From Nonlabens dokdonensis DSW-6 (GTDB lineage: Bacteria; Bacteroidota; Bacteroidia; Flavobacteriales; Flavobacteriaceae): DNA of 64,000 nucleotides. Below, piece after piece: positions 1 to 9,166 of this stretch. The DNA lies in NCBI RefSeq assembly GCF_000332115.1, contig NC_020156.1:2357501-2421500 (forward strand), read 5' to 3'. The position numbers and the translations under genes were made by a program. The notes below the pieces were generated by a model. It saw only the letters and a program-made list of their open reading frames with translations. It made no database searches and was not told the DNA's origin. Position 1 is the first letter of the stretch. The number at the start of each line of letters is the position of its first letter.

Positions 1-948
1 GCAGTAGAAAACTGTGTATCTGTATTTAATCTAGAAAGCGATGATGTTAAAGGTAGAATTATAGGTCGTGAAGGACGTAATATTAGGGCTATTGAAGCTG
101 CCACAGGCGTAGAGATTATTGTGGACGATACTCCAGATGCAATTATTCTTTCTTGTTTTGATAGTGTGCGTAGAGAAGTAGCGCGTTTATCATTACATAA
201 ATTAGTTACTGACGGTCGTATTCACCCAGCACGTATTGAAGAAGTTGTAGCCAAAACTAGAAAGCAAATCGATCAAGAAATTGCAGAGGTAGGAAAGCGC
301 ACTGTTATCGATTTAGGAATTCATGGTTTACATCCAGAATTGATTAAAATGGTAGGTCGTATGAAATACCGTTCTTCTTATGGACAGAATTTATTACAGC
401 ACAGTAGAGAAGTAGCAAAGCTTTGTGGAACAATGGCTTCTGAGTTAGGACTTAATCCTAAGTTAGCAAAAAGGGCAGGACTACTCCACGATATTGGTAA
501 AGTACCAGAAACGGAAGATGAAACGCCGCACGCAATACTAGGTATGAAGCTGGCTGAAAAGCACGGTGAAAAACCAGAAGTATGTAATGCAATAGGAGCA
601 CACCACGACGAGATAGAAATGACCTCTTTACTATCTCCTATCATACAGGTTTGTGATGCGATAAGCGGTGCACGTCCAGGAGCAAGAAGACAAGTACTCG
701 ATTCATATATTCAGCGATTAAAAGATTTAGAAGATATCGCTTTTGGATTTAAAGGAGTAGAAAAGGCATATGCGATACAAGCAGGTCGTGAGTTGCGTGT
801 CATGGTAGAAAGTGAAAAGATTAATGATGATCGTGCTGCACAATTATCATTTGAGATTTCACAAAAAATACAAACAGATATGACCTATCCTGGTCAAGTG
901 AAAGTTACCGTAATTAGAGAAACACGAGCGGTTAATATTGCTAAGTAA
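1..948 (+). CDS. rny: Ribonuclease Y, C-terminal part (5' end outside window)
   Basis: The reading frame is open from base 1, so the N-terminal membrane anchor and coiled coil lie upstream. The first ~40 visible residues are a KH RNA-binding domain with the [15 protein letters not shown] signature. This is followed by an HD phosphohydrolase domain with the [10 protein letters not shown] histidine and the LLHDIGK His-Asp pair. RNase Y is a membrane-anchored endoribonuclease that starts bulk mRNA decay. The 3' end is complete and is followed by a hairpin terminator. The domain order leaves little doubt about the family. Confidence 0.95.
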   Translation, partial: AVENCVSVFNLESDDVKGRIIGREGRNIRAIEAATGVEIIVDDTPDAIILSCFDSVRREVARLSLHKLVTDGRIHPARIEEVVAKTRKQIDQEIAEVGKRTVIDLGIHGLHPELIKMVGRMKYRSSYGQNLLQHSREVAKLCGTMASELGLNPKLAKRAGLLHDIGKVPETEDETPHAILGMKLAEKHGEKPEVCNAIGAHHDEIEMTSLLSPIIQVCDAISGARPGARRQVLDSYIQRLKDLEDIAFGFKGVEKAYAIQAGRELRVMVESEKINDDRAAQLSFEISQKIQTDMTYPGQVKVTVIRETRAVNIAK

Positions 949-975
949 TAGCATCCTAAATACAATTTACAAACG

Positions 976-1007
976 CTCCTTTAAACATTTTGTTTAAGGG
1001 AGTTTTT
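976..1007 (+). terminator. Intrinsic terminator after rny
   Basis: Stem CTCCTTTAAAC / GTTTAAGGGAG with one G-T pair and a 5-base loop, followed by a T run. It lies 27 bases past the rny stop. Confidence 0.8.
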
Positions 1008-1122
1008 CTTTTACGCAATTTTTAGTAAAAGAAATACAACCTGCTTTGCTATTACATTTACTAGCGATTAGGATTAAATAATTTTAGTTTTAATAATTAT
1101 CTTTCTGTTTTTTATAGAGTTA

Positions 1123-1136
1123 GCTTTCGCGAAAGC
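1123..1136. repeat. HIP-like palindrome GCTTTCGCGAAAGC, copy 1 (intergenic)
   Basis: Perfect 14-bp palindrome 66 bp upstream of the T9SS gene at 1203. A TAACTTTAC box (1148-1156) starts 18.5 bp from its centre. Confidence 0.9.
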
Positions 1137-1202
1137 GAATAAAGCAATAACTTTACCTAACCTTATCATTTCCCCCTTAATAAAACAATTAAATATTTTA
1201 TT

Positions 1203-2813
1203 ATGAGAATGCTCTACGTATTAATGCTATTTACTGCTATTTCAAATGCGCAGTTTTACGGTCCAGATGATTTTAGGATAAGTGATGCTGGTGGTTTTGG
1301 GAACAACCTTATAGCGGTTGATTTTCCAGACATGGCTTATAATCCAGTAACACAAAACTATCTAGTAGTATGGGAAAGTGATGATACTGATCAAATAGGC
1401 GTTGTTGATAATAATACACAAATCGTAGGTCGTTTTGTTGACTTAAATGGAGTTATTCTAGGAAACGATTTCCTGATATCTTCACTTAATTTAGGAGATA
1501 ATATGCTTACAAATACCAGACCTAGAGTAGCTTATAATTCAGTTGATAATAACTTTATGGTTGTTTACGAAGCAGAATTTATGATTGATAGAAGAGAAAT
1601 ATTTGGTGTCATTGTAGACGCAAATGGAGTGATCACTACGCCTGATTTTAGAATAACAAGCACTAGTAATGCCATCAACCCTACAATAAAATCTAGAACT
1701 CCTGCTATATCTTATAATCCAGTGCTTAATGAGTATTTTATGGTTTATGTCTATGTTATAGAATCAACTCCTACAATGCCAGGAACTGTAGAAATAGAAG
1801 GGCAAAGAATATCTTCTAACGGAGCATTGTTAGGTTCTACTATTTTCATTACAGATTCCAGTACCGGTGCCCAGACTAATAGTTCCATTCCAGATGTAAT
1901 TTTTAATTCTCAAACTAATGAATATGTAGTTACTTATTCTGCATCACCGTTACCCTTGGAAGAAGAGGCTTATGTTACAATAGTTAGTCAGAATGGTACT
2001 GTAGGGATCGCAACACAAATAAGTAATAGAGGTTCTATAAGTAATGTTGCTTTTGGTGCTATAATGGTTAGAGCCGCTTGGGATCAAATTAATAATCAAT
2101 ATTTATTTGTTTATGAATCACCTAACAACTCTGCAAATGAATTTGATGTATTTGGAGTTATATATGATAATACGATGAATGTAGTTGTGCCAGAGTTTGA
2201 GATAAGTATGGTGGCAGGCAGTAGTACTACAAACGATGCCGTGACACCAGATGTGGAATGGTTGCCTGGAGATAATAATTATTATGTCGTTTTTAGAGCA
2301 AATCCATTTTTTACTAATAGGAATGAAGTAGAAATATTTATGCGGTCTGTTTCCAATACTGGAACTGTAGGAACGAATTTATTGAGAGTGTCTTCTGCAC
2401 CGGTAGATGAAGCGGGAAGTGCTCGTTTTCCTAGAATATTAAGTAATGGAAATAGTGCATTATTAACAGTATATGCTGCCGAGGATACATCACCAGCGAG
2501 TATGATGGTAGATCGTGAATATGAAATTTATGGTCAATTTTATGGAAGCCCAACTTTAAGCGTAGCAAGTAATAATGATCAAGTGCTTTCTGTTTTTCCT
2601 AATCCGGTTGCAAATACACTTGCTATTGATAGTAATAGTGAAACACTTTTATCCTATTCTATTTGCAACGTAATGGGGAAAGAAGTTATCGCTGCTGAAA
2701 CAGATGTTTCTGGTATACAAATTATTGACCTTTCGAAGCTCTCGGCTGGACTGTACTTTTTAAATGTTACAACTGATTCTCGTACTGAAGTTCACAAGAT
2801 TTTGAAGAAATAA
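1203..2813 (+). CDS. Secreted T9SS type A sorting-domain protein
   Basis: 536 residues with an N-terminal signal peptide (MRMLYVLMLFTAISNAQ). The body holds at least six copies of a degenerate module built around YNPVxNxYxVVY/W (for example YNPVTQNYLVVWES, YNSVDNNFMVVYEA, FNSQTNEYVVTYSA), which suggests a beta-propeller or repeated beta-sandwich. The last ~75 residues (SVFPNPVANTLAI ... LSAGLYFLNV ... HKILKK) are a type A Por secretion C-terminal domain, which directs export through the type IX system to the cell surface or medium. The specific function is unknown. The gene is monocistronic, between the rny terminator and a bidirectional terminator. Confidence 0.85.
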   Translation: MRMLYVLMLFTAISNAQFYGPDDFRISDAGGFGNNLIAVDFPDMAYNPVTQNYLVVWESDDTDQIGVVDNNTQIVGRFVDLNGVILGNDFLISSLNLGDNMLTNTRPRVAYNSVDNNFMVVYEAEFMIDRREIFGVIVDANGVITTPDFRITSTSNAINPTIKSRTPAISYNPVLNEYFMVYVYVIESTPTMPGTVEIEGQRISSNGALLGSTIFITDSSTGAQTNSSIPDVIFNSQTNEYVVTYSASPLPLEEEAYVTIVSQNGTVGIATQISNRGSISNVAFGAIMVRAAWDQINNQYLFVYESPNNSANEFDVFGVIYDNTMNVVVPEFEISMVAGSSTTNDAVTPDVEWLPGDNNYYVVFRANPFFTNRNEVEIFMRSVSNTGTVGTNLLRVSSAPVDEAGSARFPRILSNGNSALLTVYAAEDTSPASMMVDREYEIYGQFYGSPTLSVASNNDQVLSVFPNPVANTLAIDSNSETLLSYSICNVMGKEVIAAETDVSGIQIIDLSKLSAGLYFLNVTTDSRTEVHKILKK

Positions 2814-2814
2814 A

Positions 2815-2847
2815 AAACTCTAATTGGCTTTAACCGATTAGAGTTTT
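2815..2847. terminator. Bidirectional terminator between convergent genes
   Basis: Stem AACTCTAATTGG / CCGATTAGAGTT flanked by A and T runs, between the T9SS gene (+) and the aldo/keto reductase (-). Confidence 0.8.
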
Positions 2848-2876
2848 CATGTTTTATCAATTTAAAGACCTATGAT

Positions 2877-3824
2877 CTACTCATCATAAATATTGTCATA
2901 GCCTTTCTCAGGCACTTCAAAGAACTTTCCTGTAACATAGCGGTAATGTTGATCCATTTCTGCTAGTTGTTTTAAGTCTTCTTTATCAAAGTTTACTCCA
3001 GCAGCAGCGAGATTTTCTTTGATACGGCCTTCATTAGTGGATTTAGGTATAACAGCTGTTCCTCTTTGTGCACTCCAGTTTATGAGCACTTGTCCTGGGC
3101 TCGCATTATGCTTTGATGCGATAGATTTAATCGTTTCATTCTCCAGCATGTTAGGTTCATTATCCTGTTTCATACCATCACTGCGATCACCGCTTCCTAA
3201 TGGCGAGTAACCAGTCATATGGATTCCTTTATTAGAACAATATTCAAATAATTCATTTTGTTGCAATAAAGGATGTAATTCTACCTGATTCATTTCTGGA
3301 GTAACATCCGTTTTAGAAAGTAAATCGTCTAGTTTCTTAGTAGAAAAGTTAGAAACACCTATGTGTTTTGCCTTTCCAGATTTTTGAAGATCTATCATAG
3401 CACTCCATGTTTCATGTATAGGAGCTTCTTTAGGAGATAGATAATCTTCAGGCTTTTCTGGATTTTGTACGTCTGGTTTAAAAGCAACCGGCCAGTGTAC
3501 TAAATAAAGGTCTAAATAATCCAGTTGCAAATCATTTAAGGTTTTCTCTAGTGCTGGCGCTACGTCCTCTTTTAAATGGGCGTTGTTCCATAATTTTGAG
3601 GTAATCCATACCTCTTCTCTCTTGATTTCTCCTTTAGAGAATACTTCATTAAAGGCTTCTCCTATTTCTTTCTCATTGCCATAGATTGCTGCACAATCGA
3701 TGTGTTTATATCCTGCTTCTAATGCGGTAATGATTGCTTTTTTAACTTCTCCAGGTTTTGATTTCCACGTTCCTAAACCTATAGCGTCCATCTTGTCGCC
3801 ATTTCTAAATTCTAAAGTCTTCAT
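2877..3824 (-). CDS. Aldo/keto reductase
   Basis: 315 residues, an NADPH-dependent carbonyl reductase of the AKR superfamily. The (beta/alpha)8 fold carries the expected catalytic tetrad, Asp43 and Tyr48 (HIDCAAIYGNE), Lys77 (SKLWN) and His110 (LYLVHWP), and the cofactor loop IPKSTNEGRIKEN. The open frame extends 17 codons further upstream, but that extension (MDSAFAKANF...) is simply a translation of the 3853-3866 palindrome and lacks family similarity. The methionine at 3824 (MKTLEFRNGDKM) is therefore chosen. The physiological substrate cannot be told from sequence. Confidence 0.9.
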   Translation of the reverse strand: MKTLEFRNGDKMDAIGLGTWKSKPGEVKKAIITALEAGYKHIDCAAIYGNEKEIGEAFNEVFSKGEIKREEVWITSKLWNNAHLKEDVAPALEKTLNDLQLDYLDLYLVHWPVAFKPDVQNPEKPEDYLSPKEAPIHETWSAMIDLQKSGKAKHIGVSNFSTKKLDDLLSKTDVTPEMNQVELHPLLQQNELFEYCSNKGIHMTGYSPLGSGDRSDGMKQDNEPNMLENETIKSIASKHNASPGQVLINWSAQRGTAVIPKSTNEGRIKENLAAAGVNFDKEDLKQLAEMDQHYRYVTGKFFEVPEKGYDNIYDE

Positions 3825-3852
3825 AAGTATCGTTTTGTTTTTTATAAAGTTA

Positions 3853-3866
3853 GCTTTCGCGAAAGC
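3853..3866. repeat. HIP-like palindrome, copy 2 (intergenic)
   Basis: Perfect GCTTTCGCGAAAGC 28 bp upstream of the aldo/keto reductase start. It shares an extended left flank (TTTATARAGTTA) with copy 1. Confidence 0.9.
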
Positions 3867-3958
3867 GGAATCCAAAAAATGTTCTTTACTTTATTAAAAC
3901 TTTAGTAGAACCAAGGTGTTTATTAAAAGATAGGCTTAAAAAAAGGGTTAGTAACGAC

Positions 3959-4855
3959 TTAAGCTCTAGGATGATGCTCGTTAATAACCTTAGCAAGGTG
4001 TACTCGGTCTACGTGCATATAGATCTCAGTCGTGGTGATGCTTTCATGTCCCAGCATCATTTGTATGGAACGTAAATCGGCTCCATTTTCAAGCAAATGC
4101 GTGGCAAAACTATGTCTAAAAGTATGCGGGCTAATTGTCTTCTCTATACCAGCTTTGATAGCTTGCTGTTTAATAATATGAAAGATCATCGCTCTAGTAA
4201 GTCCAGCGCCTCTTCTGTTTAAAAAAAGGGTGTCCGTATGATCTGACTTAACGGGAATATGAACGCGTACTTCATTTTTGTAAGTATTTATAATTTTCAT
4301 AGTGTAGGAACCTATAGGCACAAATCGTTGTTTATCGCCTTTTCCTGTTACTTTTAAAAATCCTTCATCAAAGAATAAGTCGCTTATTTTAAGAGTAATC
4401 AACTCGCTCACGCGCAGCCCGCAAGCGTAAAGTGTCTCAAGTATGACACGATTGCGCTCTCCTTCTAGAGTAGATCGATCGATGCTATTGATGAGTGCAT
4501 CTATTTCTTTGGTGCTTAATGTATCTGGAAGTTTACGACCTATTTTAGGAGTTTCTATCAATTCCATAGGTTGATCTTCTCTATAGCGTTCTAAAATAAG
4601 AAATTCAAAAAACGCTTTAAGACTGCTTATAGAACGCGCTTGTGATCGAGGTTGCACTGATTTTGCAAGGGCATAAATGTAAGAACGCAAGGTGTCTTGA
4701 TTAACAATGGAAGGAGATTCTTCAATTTTATTTTCTTCAAGCCAGTAAATCAATTTATTGAGGTCTCTTTTGTATGCTTTAATGGTATTTAAAGAAAGAC
4801 CTCTTTCTAATTGCATGTAGATACCAAAATCTTTTACGGCTTGCTTCCAGTTCAT
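3959..4855 (-). CDS. xerD: Site-specific tyrosine recombinase XerD
   Basis: 298 residues, the normal XerC/D length. The N-terminal SAM-like core-binding domain is followed by a catalytic domain with all active-site residues: Arg148 (ACGLRVSEL), Lys172 (TGKGDKQR), His244/Arg247 (HTFRHSF), His270 (LGHESI) and nucleophile Tyr279 (IYMHV). Xer recombinases resolve chromosome dimers at dif sites. Nothing here suggests an integron or phage integrase: no att repeats or cargo flank it, and it sits in housekeeping context. Divergent outer-membrane genes and aroQ follow on the other side. Confidence 0.93.
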   Translation of the reverse strand: MNWKQAVKDFGIYMQLERGLSLNTIKAYKRDLNKLIYWLEENKIEESPSIVNQDTLRSYIYALAKSVQPRSQARSISSLKAFFEFLILERYREDQPMELIETPKIGRKLPDTLSTKEIDALINSIDRSTLEGERNRVILETLYACGLRVSELITLKISDLFFDEGFLKVTGKGDKQRFVPIGSYTMKIINTYKNEVRVHIPVKSDHTDTLFLNRRGAGLTRAMIFHIIKQQAIKAGIEKTISPHTFRHSFATHLLENGADLRSIQMMLGHESITTTEIYMHVDRVHLAKVINEHHPRA

Positions 4856-4999
4856 AGGGTAAAGGTAGAATATTAAGCTTAATCAAGGATTAAGAACAAG
4901 TAAATCCTTATGAATTCTAGTAGCAATAAATTGTAGGATAAAATGTACGTTATACATTTAATTTCACAGGATCTTAACATTTATGATCGTTTCTAACAT

Positions 5000-5007
5000 T
5001 AGATTTG
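5000..5007 (+). promoter_or_regulatory. Candidate -7 box TAnnTTTG
   Basis: TAGATTTG matches the Bacteroidota sigma-A -7 consensus 26 bp upstream of the OMP start at 5034. No clear -33 TTG was found at the usual spacing, so support is moderate. Confidence 0.4.
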
Positions 5008-5033
5008 ATTAAAATAACTAACAAAAAACTAAA

Positions 5034-5615
5034 ATGAAAAAACTTTTATTAGCTGCTATAGCTATAGCAACAATGGGTATTACTAATGCTCAAACGGAGA
5101 AAGGAAAATGGACTTTCGGTGGGAGCACAACCGCTTCATTTGCTTCCAATACTTTTACACCAGAATTTAACGGTACCGAAGGAGAGGAGTCGACTATATC
5201 TGAATTTACATTTACGCCAAATGCAGGTTATTTTGTAATGGATAATCTTGCAGTAGGGATCGATTTATCTTACACTTCTTCTAAAGAGGAACAAAATGGT
5301 TTTGATTTTACAACAAATACTATTGCGCTTCTACCTAATGCGACCTACTTTTTTGAAGCTGGAGATAATTTTAAGCCATTTGTGTCAGCAGGTGCTGGTT
5401 TAATTAGTTCAAGCTTTGGTGATGATGATTCAGATAAATTTAGTGGTTTTGCATTTACTGGTGAGGCTGGTGTTGCATATTTTATCAATAGTAACGTATC
5501 ATTAGATTTTATGGTTAGATATCTTAATGCCACTCTTTCAAACAAAGAGAATGATGATTTTAAGAATAAAAACTCAGCCTTGGGTGTAGGAATCGGTTTT
5601 TCTATATTCTTATAA
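5034..5615 (+). CDS. Outer-membrane beta-barrel protein
   Basis: 193 residues. Signal peptide MKKLLLAAIAIATMGITNAQ, then about eight amphipathic beta strands (for example GKWTFGGSTTASFAS, FTFTPNAGYFVMDNLAVGIDLSY, KPFVSAGAGLISSSF, ALGVGIGFSIFL) ending in an aromatic or hydrophobic residue, as in OmpX/OmpW-like small barrels. It lies between a TAnnTTTG-like box and a strong terminator, so it is probably monocistronic. The exact function is unknown; a structural or minor porin role is a guess. Confidence 0.8.
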   Translation: MKKLLLAAIAIATMGITNAQTEKGKWTFGGSTTASFASNTFTPEFNGTEGEESTISEFTFTPNAGYFVMDNLAVGIDLSYTSSKEEQNGFDFTTNTIALLPNATYFFEAGDNFKPFVSAGAGLISSSFGDDDSDKFSGFAFTGEAGVAYFINSNVSLDFMVRYLNATLSNKENDDFKNKNSALGVGIGFSIFL

Positions 5616-5640
5616 ATAGTGAAACAAACTGTATTAAAAG

Positions 5641-5668
5641 AATCGTTTATCTAGGTAAACGATTTTTT
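5641..5668 (+). terminator. Intrinsic terminator
   Basis: Perfect stem AATCGTTTA / TAAACGATT with a 6-base loop and a run of seven T, just after the OMP gene. Confidence 0.9.
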
Positions 5669-5895
5669 TGTGATTGCAAGTTTGCTGTAATTTGCAGGTT
5701 TAATATGATTTTTATTTTCGACAGGAATTTTTATTTTTTTGATTTAAAAACAAATTCTCCAATGCCTAAAGGGCGATAGGATTGATGTTTTTGCTCGTAA
5801 AGTAAATGACTTTTTATTTAAAATAAAATGCAAACTTCTTATTTCAACGTAGTTTTAAACTTGCATATTTACATTATTAATAATAAATTTTAAAC

Positions 5896-6534
5896 ATGAT
5901 GAAACAATTATTGCTAGTCGCTATAGTACTTTTAAGCATATCAACTTCAAATGCACAAGAAATAAAACTGGGTGCTAAAGCAGGAGTGAATCTTTCTACA
6001 ATAGAAGGAGATTTTACACAAAACATAGAAAGTTATACCGGTTTCCATCTGGGTGGCTTTGCGGAAGTTGTTATTTCAGAAAAATTTTCATTTCAGCCTG
6101 AATTATTGTTTTCAGCTCAAGGTTATAATGAAAGTTCCTTCGATTCTGGTTTTAATTTTTCTAGAGACTATAAAGCTGAAGTGCGAGCAAACTATCTAAA
6201 TATGCCTCTTATGGCAAAGTATTATGTTACTGATGGGCTGAGTATAGAAGCTGGGCCATATGTGGGCGTTTTATTATCATCTAATATTGAGGGTAGGTTG
6301 AATCAAACATTTGATGGTGAAACAGAAATTACTTTGATTAACGAGGATTATAGCGATGAGTTAAACACTATAGATTATGGAGTAGGAGCTGGAGTAAGTT
6401 ATAAAATGAGTAATGGGATAAATTTTTCAGCCAGATACAACCTAGGGTTGTCTAATACCGAAGGTCGTTTTGAAGACCAGATCAAACAACAAAATCAAGT
6501 TATTCAAATTTCAGTGGGTTATTTCTTTAACTAG
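5896..6534 (+). CDS. Porin-family outer-membrane beta-barrel protein (PorT-like)
   Basis: 212 residues with signal peptide MMKQLLLVAIVLLSISTSNAQ. The beginning of the mature part (IKLGAKAGVNLSTIEGD ... GFHLGGFAEVVISEKFSFQPELLFSAQGY) is the typical outer_membrane_beta-barrel pattern seen in Bacteroidota PorT-like proteins. Later strands include NYLNMPLMAKYYVTDGLSIEAGPYVG and NFSARYNLGLSN. The first two codons are both ATG, so the start may be one residue later. The cargo or partner is unknown. Confidence 0.8.
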   Translation: MMKQLLLVAIVLLSISTSNAQEIKLGAKAGVNLSTIEGDFTQNIESYTGFHLGGFAEVVISEKFSFQPELLFSAQGYNESSFDSGFNFSRDYKAEVRANYLNMPLMAKYYVTDGLSIEAGPYVGVLLSSNIEGRLNQTFDGETEITLINEDYSDELNTIDYGVGAGVSYKMSNGINFSARYNLGLSNTEGRFEDQIKQQNQVIQISVGYFFN

Positions 6535-6566
6535 TTTATGTATCAAGTCTTTTATTAAATCTTAAA

Positions 6567-6599
6567 AGCAGCTTCTATTCATTTGGAAGCTGTTTTTTA
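6567..6599 (+). terminator. Intrinsic terminator
   Basis: Stem CAGCTTC / GAAGCTG with a 10-base loop followed by six T, 35 bp after the porin-family gene. Confidence 0.85.
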
Positions 6600-6610
6600 T
6601 TTAGTATCTC

Positions 6611-6624
6611 GCTTTCGCGAAAGC
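6611..6624. repeat. HIP-like palindrome, copy 3 (intergenic)
   Basis: Perfect GCTTTCGCGAAAGC 23 bp upstream of aroQ. TATCTTTAC (6636-6644) begins 18.5 bp from the centre, the same spacing as copies 1 and 8. Confidence 0.9.
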
Positions 6625-6647
6625 GGAATTACTAATATCTTTACTTT

Positions 6648-7064
6648 ATGAAAATATTGATTTTAAACGGTCCTAATTTGAACCTTTTAGGCACTCGAGA
6701 ACCTGAGATTTATGGTTCAAAAACTTTTGAGGAGTATTTTTCTCAGTTACAATTCCAATTTCAAAAAATGGAATTGGGTTATTTTCAATCTAATAGTGAA
6801 GGAGACCTCATCGATAAGCTCCATTCTTCAAAAGAAGAAGGTTTTGACGCTGTGGTTTTTAATGCTGGTGCTTACACACATACTTCTATTGCAATAGGAG
6901 ATGCTGTGGCTGGGATTTCTACACCAGTGATAGAAGTTCATATTTCAAATGTGATGAATCGTGAAGAATTTAGACATGTATCGTATATTTCTAAGCACGC
7001 AGTCGGTGTTATAAGTGGTTTTGGACTTAAGAGCTATGAGCTGGCTTTAAATTCTTTACACTAA
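6648..7064 (+). CDS. aroQ: 3-dehydroquinate dehydratase, type II
   Basis: 138 residues, close to the usual ~145. It catalyses dehydration of 3-dehydroquinate to 3-dehydroshikimate in the shikimate pathway and forms dodecamers. Visible motifs are the N-terminal NGPNLNLLGTREPEIYG with catalytic Tyr22, QSNSEGDLID, NAGAYTHTSIA, and the catalytic His98 in VIEVHISN followed by EEFRHVSYIS. The start is only 23 bp from a palindrome and 3 bp after a TTTAC box, so a very short or absent 5' leader is possible. Confidence 0.96.
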   Translation: MKILILNGPNLNLLGTREPEIYGSKTFEEYFSQLQFQFQKMELGYFQSNSEGDLIDKLHSSKEEGFDAVVFNAGAYTHTSIAIGDAVAGISTPVIEVHISNVMNREEFRHVSYISKHAVGVISGFGLKSYELALNSLH

Positions 7065-7089
7065 ATACACTGAACAAATTAAAATCAAA

Positions 7090-7121
7090 AAAGCTCGTTA
7101 AGATGATTCTTAACGAGCTTT
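7090..7121. terminator. Bidirectional terminator between aroQ and the TM2 gene
   Basis: Perfect 13-bp stem AAGCTCGTTAAGA / TCTTAACGAGCTT with a 4-base loop between convergent genes. Confidence 0.9.
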
Positions 7122-7138
7122 CTTAAAAAATAAATAAA

Positions 7139-7495
7139 TTACAGTCCAGGGTAATTACCTGTAAGTATATCTATTAAATCAACTAATGCCCAGATACCAA
7201 GACCTCCAAAAGTAAGAATAAACAAAATATTCCAACCTATAGGACTTTTTAAGAACCAGCGGTGAGCTGCAAATGGCCATAGAAAGACAAATAAAAGTGT
7301 TGCAATAGTTTGATCTTCTGACCACACAACCGCTGCTGGAGTTGTTAATGATGTTGAAGTTTCCTCCATAGTGGTGCCATTCTCAAGTTGTACAACCTTA
7401 GTAGTTACTTGTCTCTCGACTGGAAAAGATGCGTAAGCAAAAGTGCTTACCATCATAAAAAGGCTCATAAGAGCTAAAGTTACTTTTGTTTTCAT
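7139..7495 (-). CDS. TM2-domain membrane protein
   Basis: 118 residues. A signal peptide (to about residue 22, AYA/SF) is followed by a ~40-residue periplasmic stretch. A TM2 domain then has two transmembrane helices joined by a short turn containing the family's aHRWFLksPIGWNIL...GGLGIWALVDLIDIL pattern (DUF/Pfam TM2). TM2 proteins are widespread and small; the molecular role is undefined. The gene is convergent with aroQ and shares its terminator. Confidence 0.8.
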   Translation of the reverse strand: MKTKVTLALMSLFMMVSTFAYASFPVERQVTTKVVQLENGTTMEETSTSLTTPAAVVWSEDQTIATLLFVFLWPFAAHRWFLKSPIGWNILFILTFGGLGIWALVDLIDILTGNYPGL

Positions 7496-7542
7496 AAGTA
7501 ATATTTTAGTTAGTTATATTTACTCAAATATAAATATTAAAA

Positions 7543-8436
7543 ATGAAATTAAAACTTTTAATCTGTTTCCTTATTTTTTTTACTGGTCAACTCTATGGAC
7601 AGACGTATGAATATTTAGGTTTGCTCAAATTACCAGATAGTTCCTTAATACCATATAAATTAGATTTTAAAGAGATTGATGGCAAGATTTATGGATATTC
7701 TTATACAGATCTTAATGGACAACATGAAACTAAATCAAAAGTAGTAGGTAGATATGATAAAAAGGAAAACCTTTTAGAGTTTAGAGAAGTAGAATTAGTC
7801 TACACAAAATCAAATATGGCGGAGACATCATTTTGCAATGTGTATTTTAATGGCAACATGAGAAGGCTCAATGGTAAATCAAAGATAGAAGGTAAGTTTA
7901 AAGGTTATTATGACGACCTTACCAGTTGTATAAATGGAGAGTTATTTATGAGTGCTGCTGAGAAAATTCAAAAACGAAATGAAAAATTTCAAAGGAAAAT
8001 AGACCGTACTAAACGCGTGCCTGATAGCATAAAAGAGAAGATCAATTTAGATAAAATGTTTAATCGTTATGCAAAAAACGATTTAAAGGGTGGAGAACAG
8101 CTCAATATTTTATGGGAAGATCAGTACTTGAAACTTGTTATATGGGACGATGGAGAAGTAGATGGAGATCAAATAGATCTAACCATTAACGGCAATAGAA
8201 TCTTGAACGCATACAGTCCAGTGAGTAAAAAGAAAGAAATGATTCTTACTTTAAAAGATTCTGTTAACACCATTTCACTTAAAGCGATTAATCTAGGTAA
8301 AAAACCTCCTAACACAGCAAAGATTCAATTTGTAGATGAAAGTGGTGAAATCATTGATCTAGCCTCAAATTTACAGCTTGATGAAGAAGTTCGATTTGTT
8401 TTTTATAAAGAAAAACCTAAAGTTAAGAAGCCCTAA
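7543..8436 (+). CDS. Secreted protein of unknown function
   Basis: 297 residues with signal peptide MKLKLLICFLIFFTGQLYGQ. The N-terminal half (YEYLGLLKLPDSSLIPYKLDFKEIDGKIYGYSYTD...) looks like a beta-rich domain, the middle (IQKRNEKFQRKIDRTKRVPDS) is charged and helical, and the C-terminal third (YLKLVIWDDGEVDGDQIDLTINGN...) resembles a small beta-sandwich. No T9SS signal or catalytic motif was recognised. It is transcribed in the same direction as three following OMP genes, with 70 bp before the next one. Confidence 0.6.
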   Translation: MKLKLLICFLIFFTGQLYGQTYEYLGLLKLPDSSLIPYKLDFKEIDGKIYGYSYTDLNGQHETKSKVVGRYDKKENLLEFREVELVYTKSNMAETSFCNVYFNGNMRRLNGKSKIEGKFKGYYDDLTSCINGELFMSAAEKIQKRNEKFQRKIDRTKRVPDSIKEKINLDKMFNRYAKNDLKGGEQLNILWEDQYLKLVIWDDGEVDGDQIDLTINGNRILNAYSPVSKKKEMILTLKDSVNTISLKAINLGKKPPNTAKIQFVDESGEIIDLASNLQLDEEVRFVFYKEKPKVKKP

Positions 8437-8506
8437 CTATAGTTAACAGAAGTTTAAAATTGAGAGGATTACAGTTTATTTGATCTAGTTAACCAATAGC
8501 TAAATC

Positions 8507-9112
8507 ATGAAAACCAAATTAACTCTACTCATTCCATTCTTATTTCTTTTCCCTTGTATAGTATTTAGTCAAGAAAATGCTCCTAATTCTACCAACCATC
8601 TTTTTGAATTTGAAGAACCAGTCGATCGCTGGAGCACAGGTTTAACTTTTCAAGCGCTGTCTGGTTTCCGTGAAATAAAGATGTCAGGTACTACTTATGA
8701 TTCATTTGATGAAGCATGGATTGGACTAGGAGTAGGTTTTTATGCCGACTATAAAATAAATAAGGTATGGAAACTTAGGTCTGAAGTAGGTGTTAATGCC
8801 TATGTAGGCTTTGATCCTTACATCAACTTGCAATCAGAATTTAAATTTACTGATCGCTGGAGTTTTTATGCAGGAGCAGGAAGTTATTTTAATACAAGTG
8901 CTGATCATCTCGTACAGCGAGATGAAAACGGGACAGCTATTTTAAACCCTTATGTACAATTAGGTTTGAGATATAAGATGAGTAAAAGCTGGACGCTAGA
9001 TTTAAGGTACCAGCAAGATCTTTATGCAAGACAGCGCGCCACAGATTTCAATCGCTTTTCTAAAGATGGACCTTTGAGTACTTTTAGTTTAGGATTTAAT
9101 TATAGGTTTTAA
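8507..9112 (+). CDS. Outer-membrane beta-barrel protein, tandem paralogue A
   Basis: 201 residues with a signal peptide (to about IVFSQ). Mature strands include RWSTGLTFQALSGF, GLGVGFYADYKINKVWKLRSEVGVNAY, RWSFYAGAGSYFNT and KSWTLDLRYQQDL, ending in FSLGFNYRF with a terminal Phe typical of BAM substrates. It matches the next gene block for block, indicating tandem duplication. The function is unknown. Confidence 0.78.
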   Translation: MKTKLTLLIPFLFLFPCIVFSQENAPNSTNHLFEFEEPVDRWSTGLTFQALSGFREIKMSGTTYDSFDEAWIGLGVGFYADYKINKVWKLRSEVGVNAYVGFDPYINLQSEFKFTDRWSFYAGAGSYFNTSADHLVQRDENGTAILNPYVQLGLRYKMSKSWTLDLRYQQDLYARQRATDFNRFSKDGPLSTFSLGFNYRF

Positions 9113-9166
9113 GTATTCATGTCGATTTTTGAACTATTTTAAAAGTCGCCAAATAAATTAACAATT

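Noticed and set aside
1123..1136. HIP-like palindromes as transcription terminators
   Set aside because: They lack T runs, lie 5' of genes, and many are inside coding sequences; true terminators are present separately.
3825..3875. N-terminal extension of the aldo/keto reductase
   Set aside because: The 17 extra codons translate the GCTTTCGCGAAAGC palindrome and its flank and are absent from the family.
3959..4855. Phage or integron integrase marking a mobile island
   Set aside because: All features match housekeeping XerD; no attachment repeats, cassettes or cargo.
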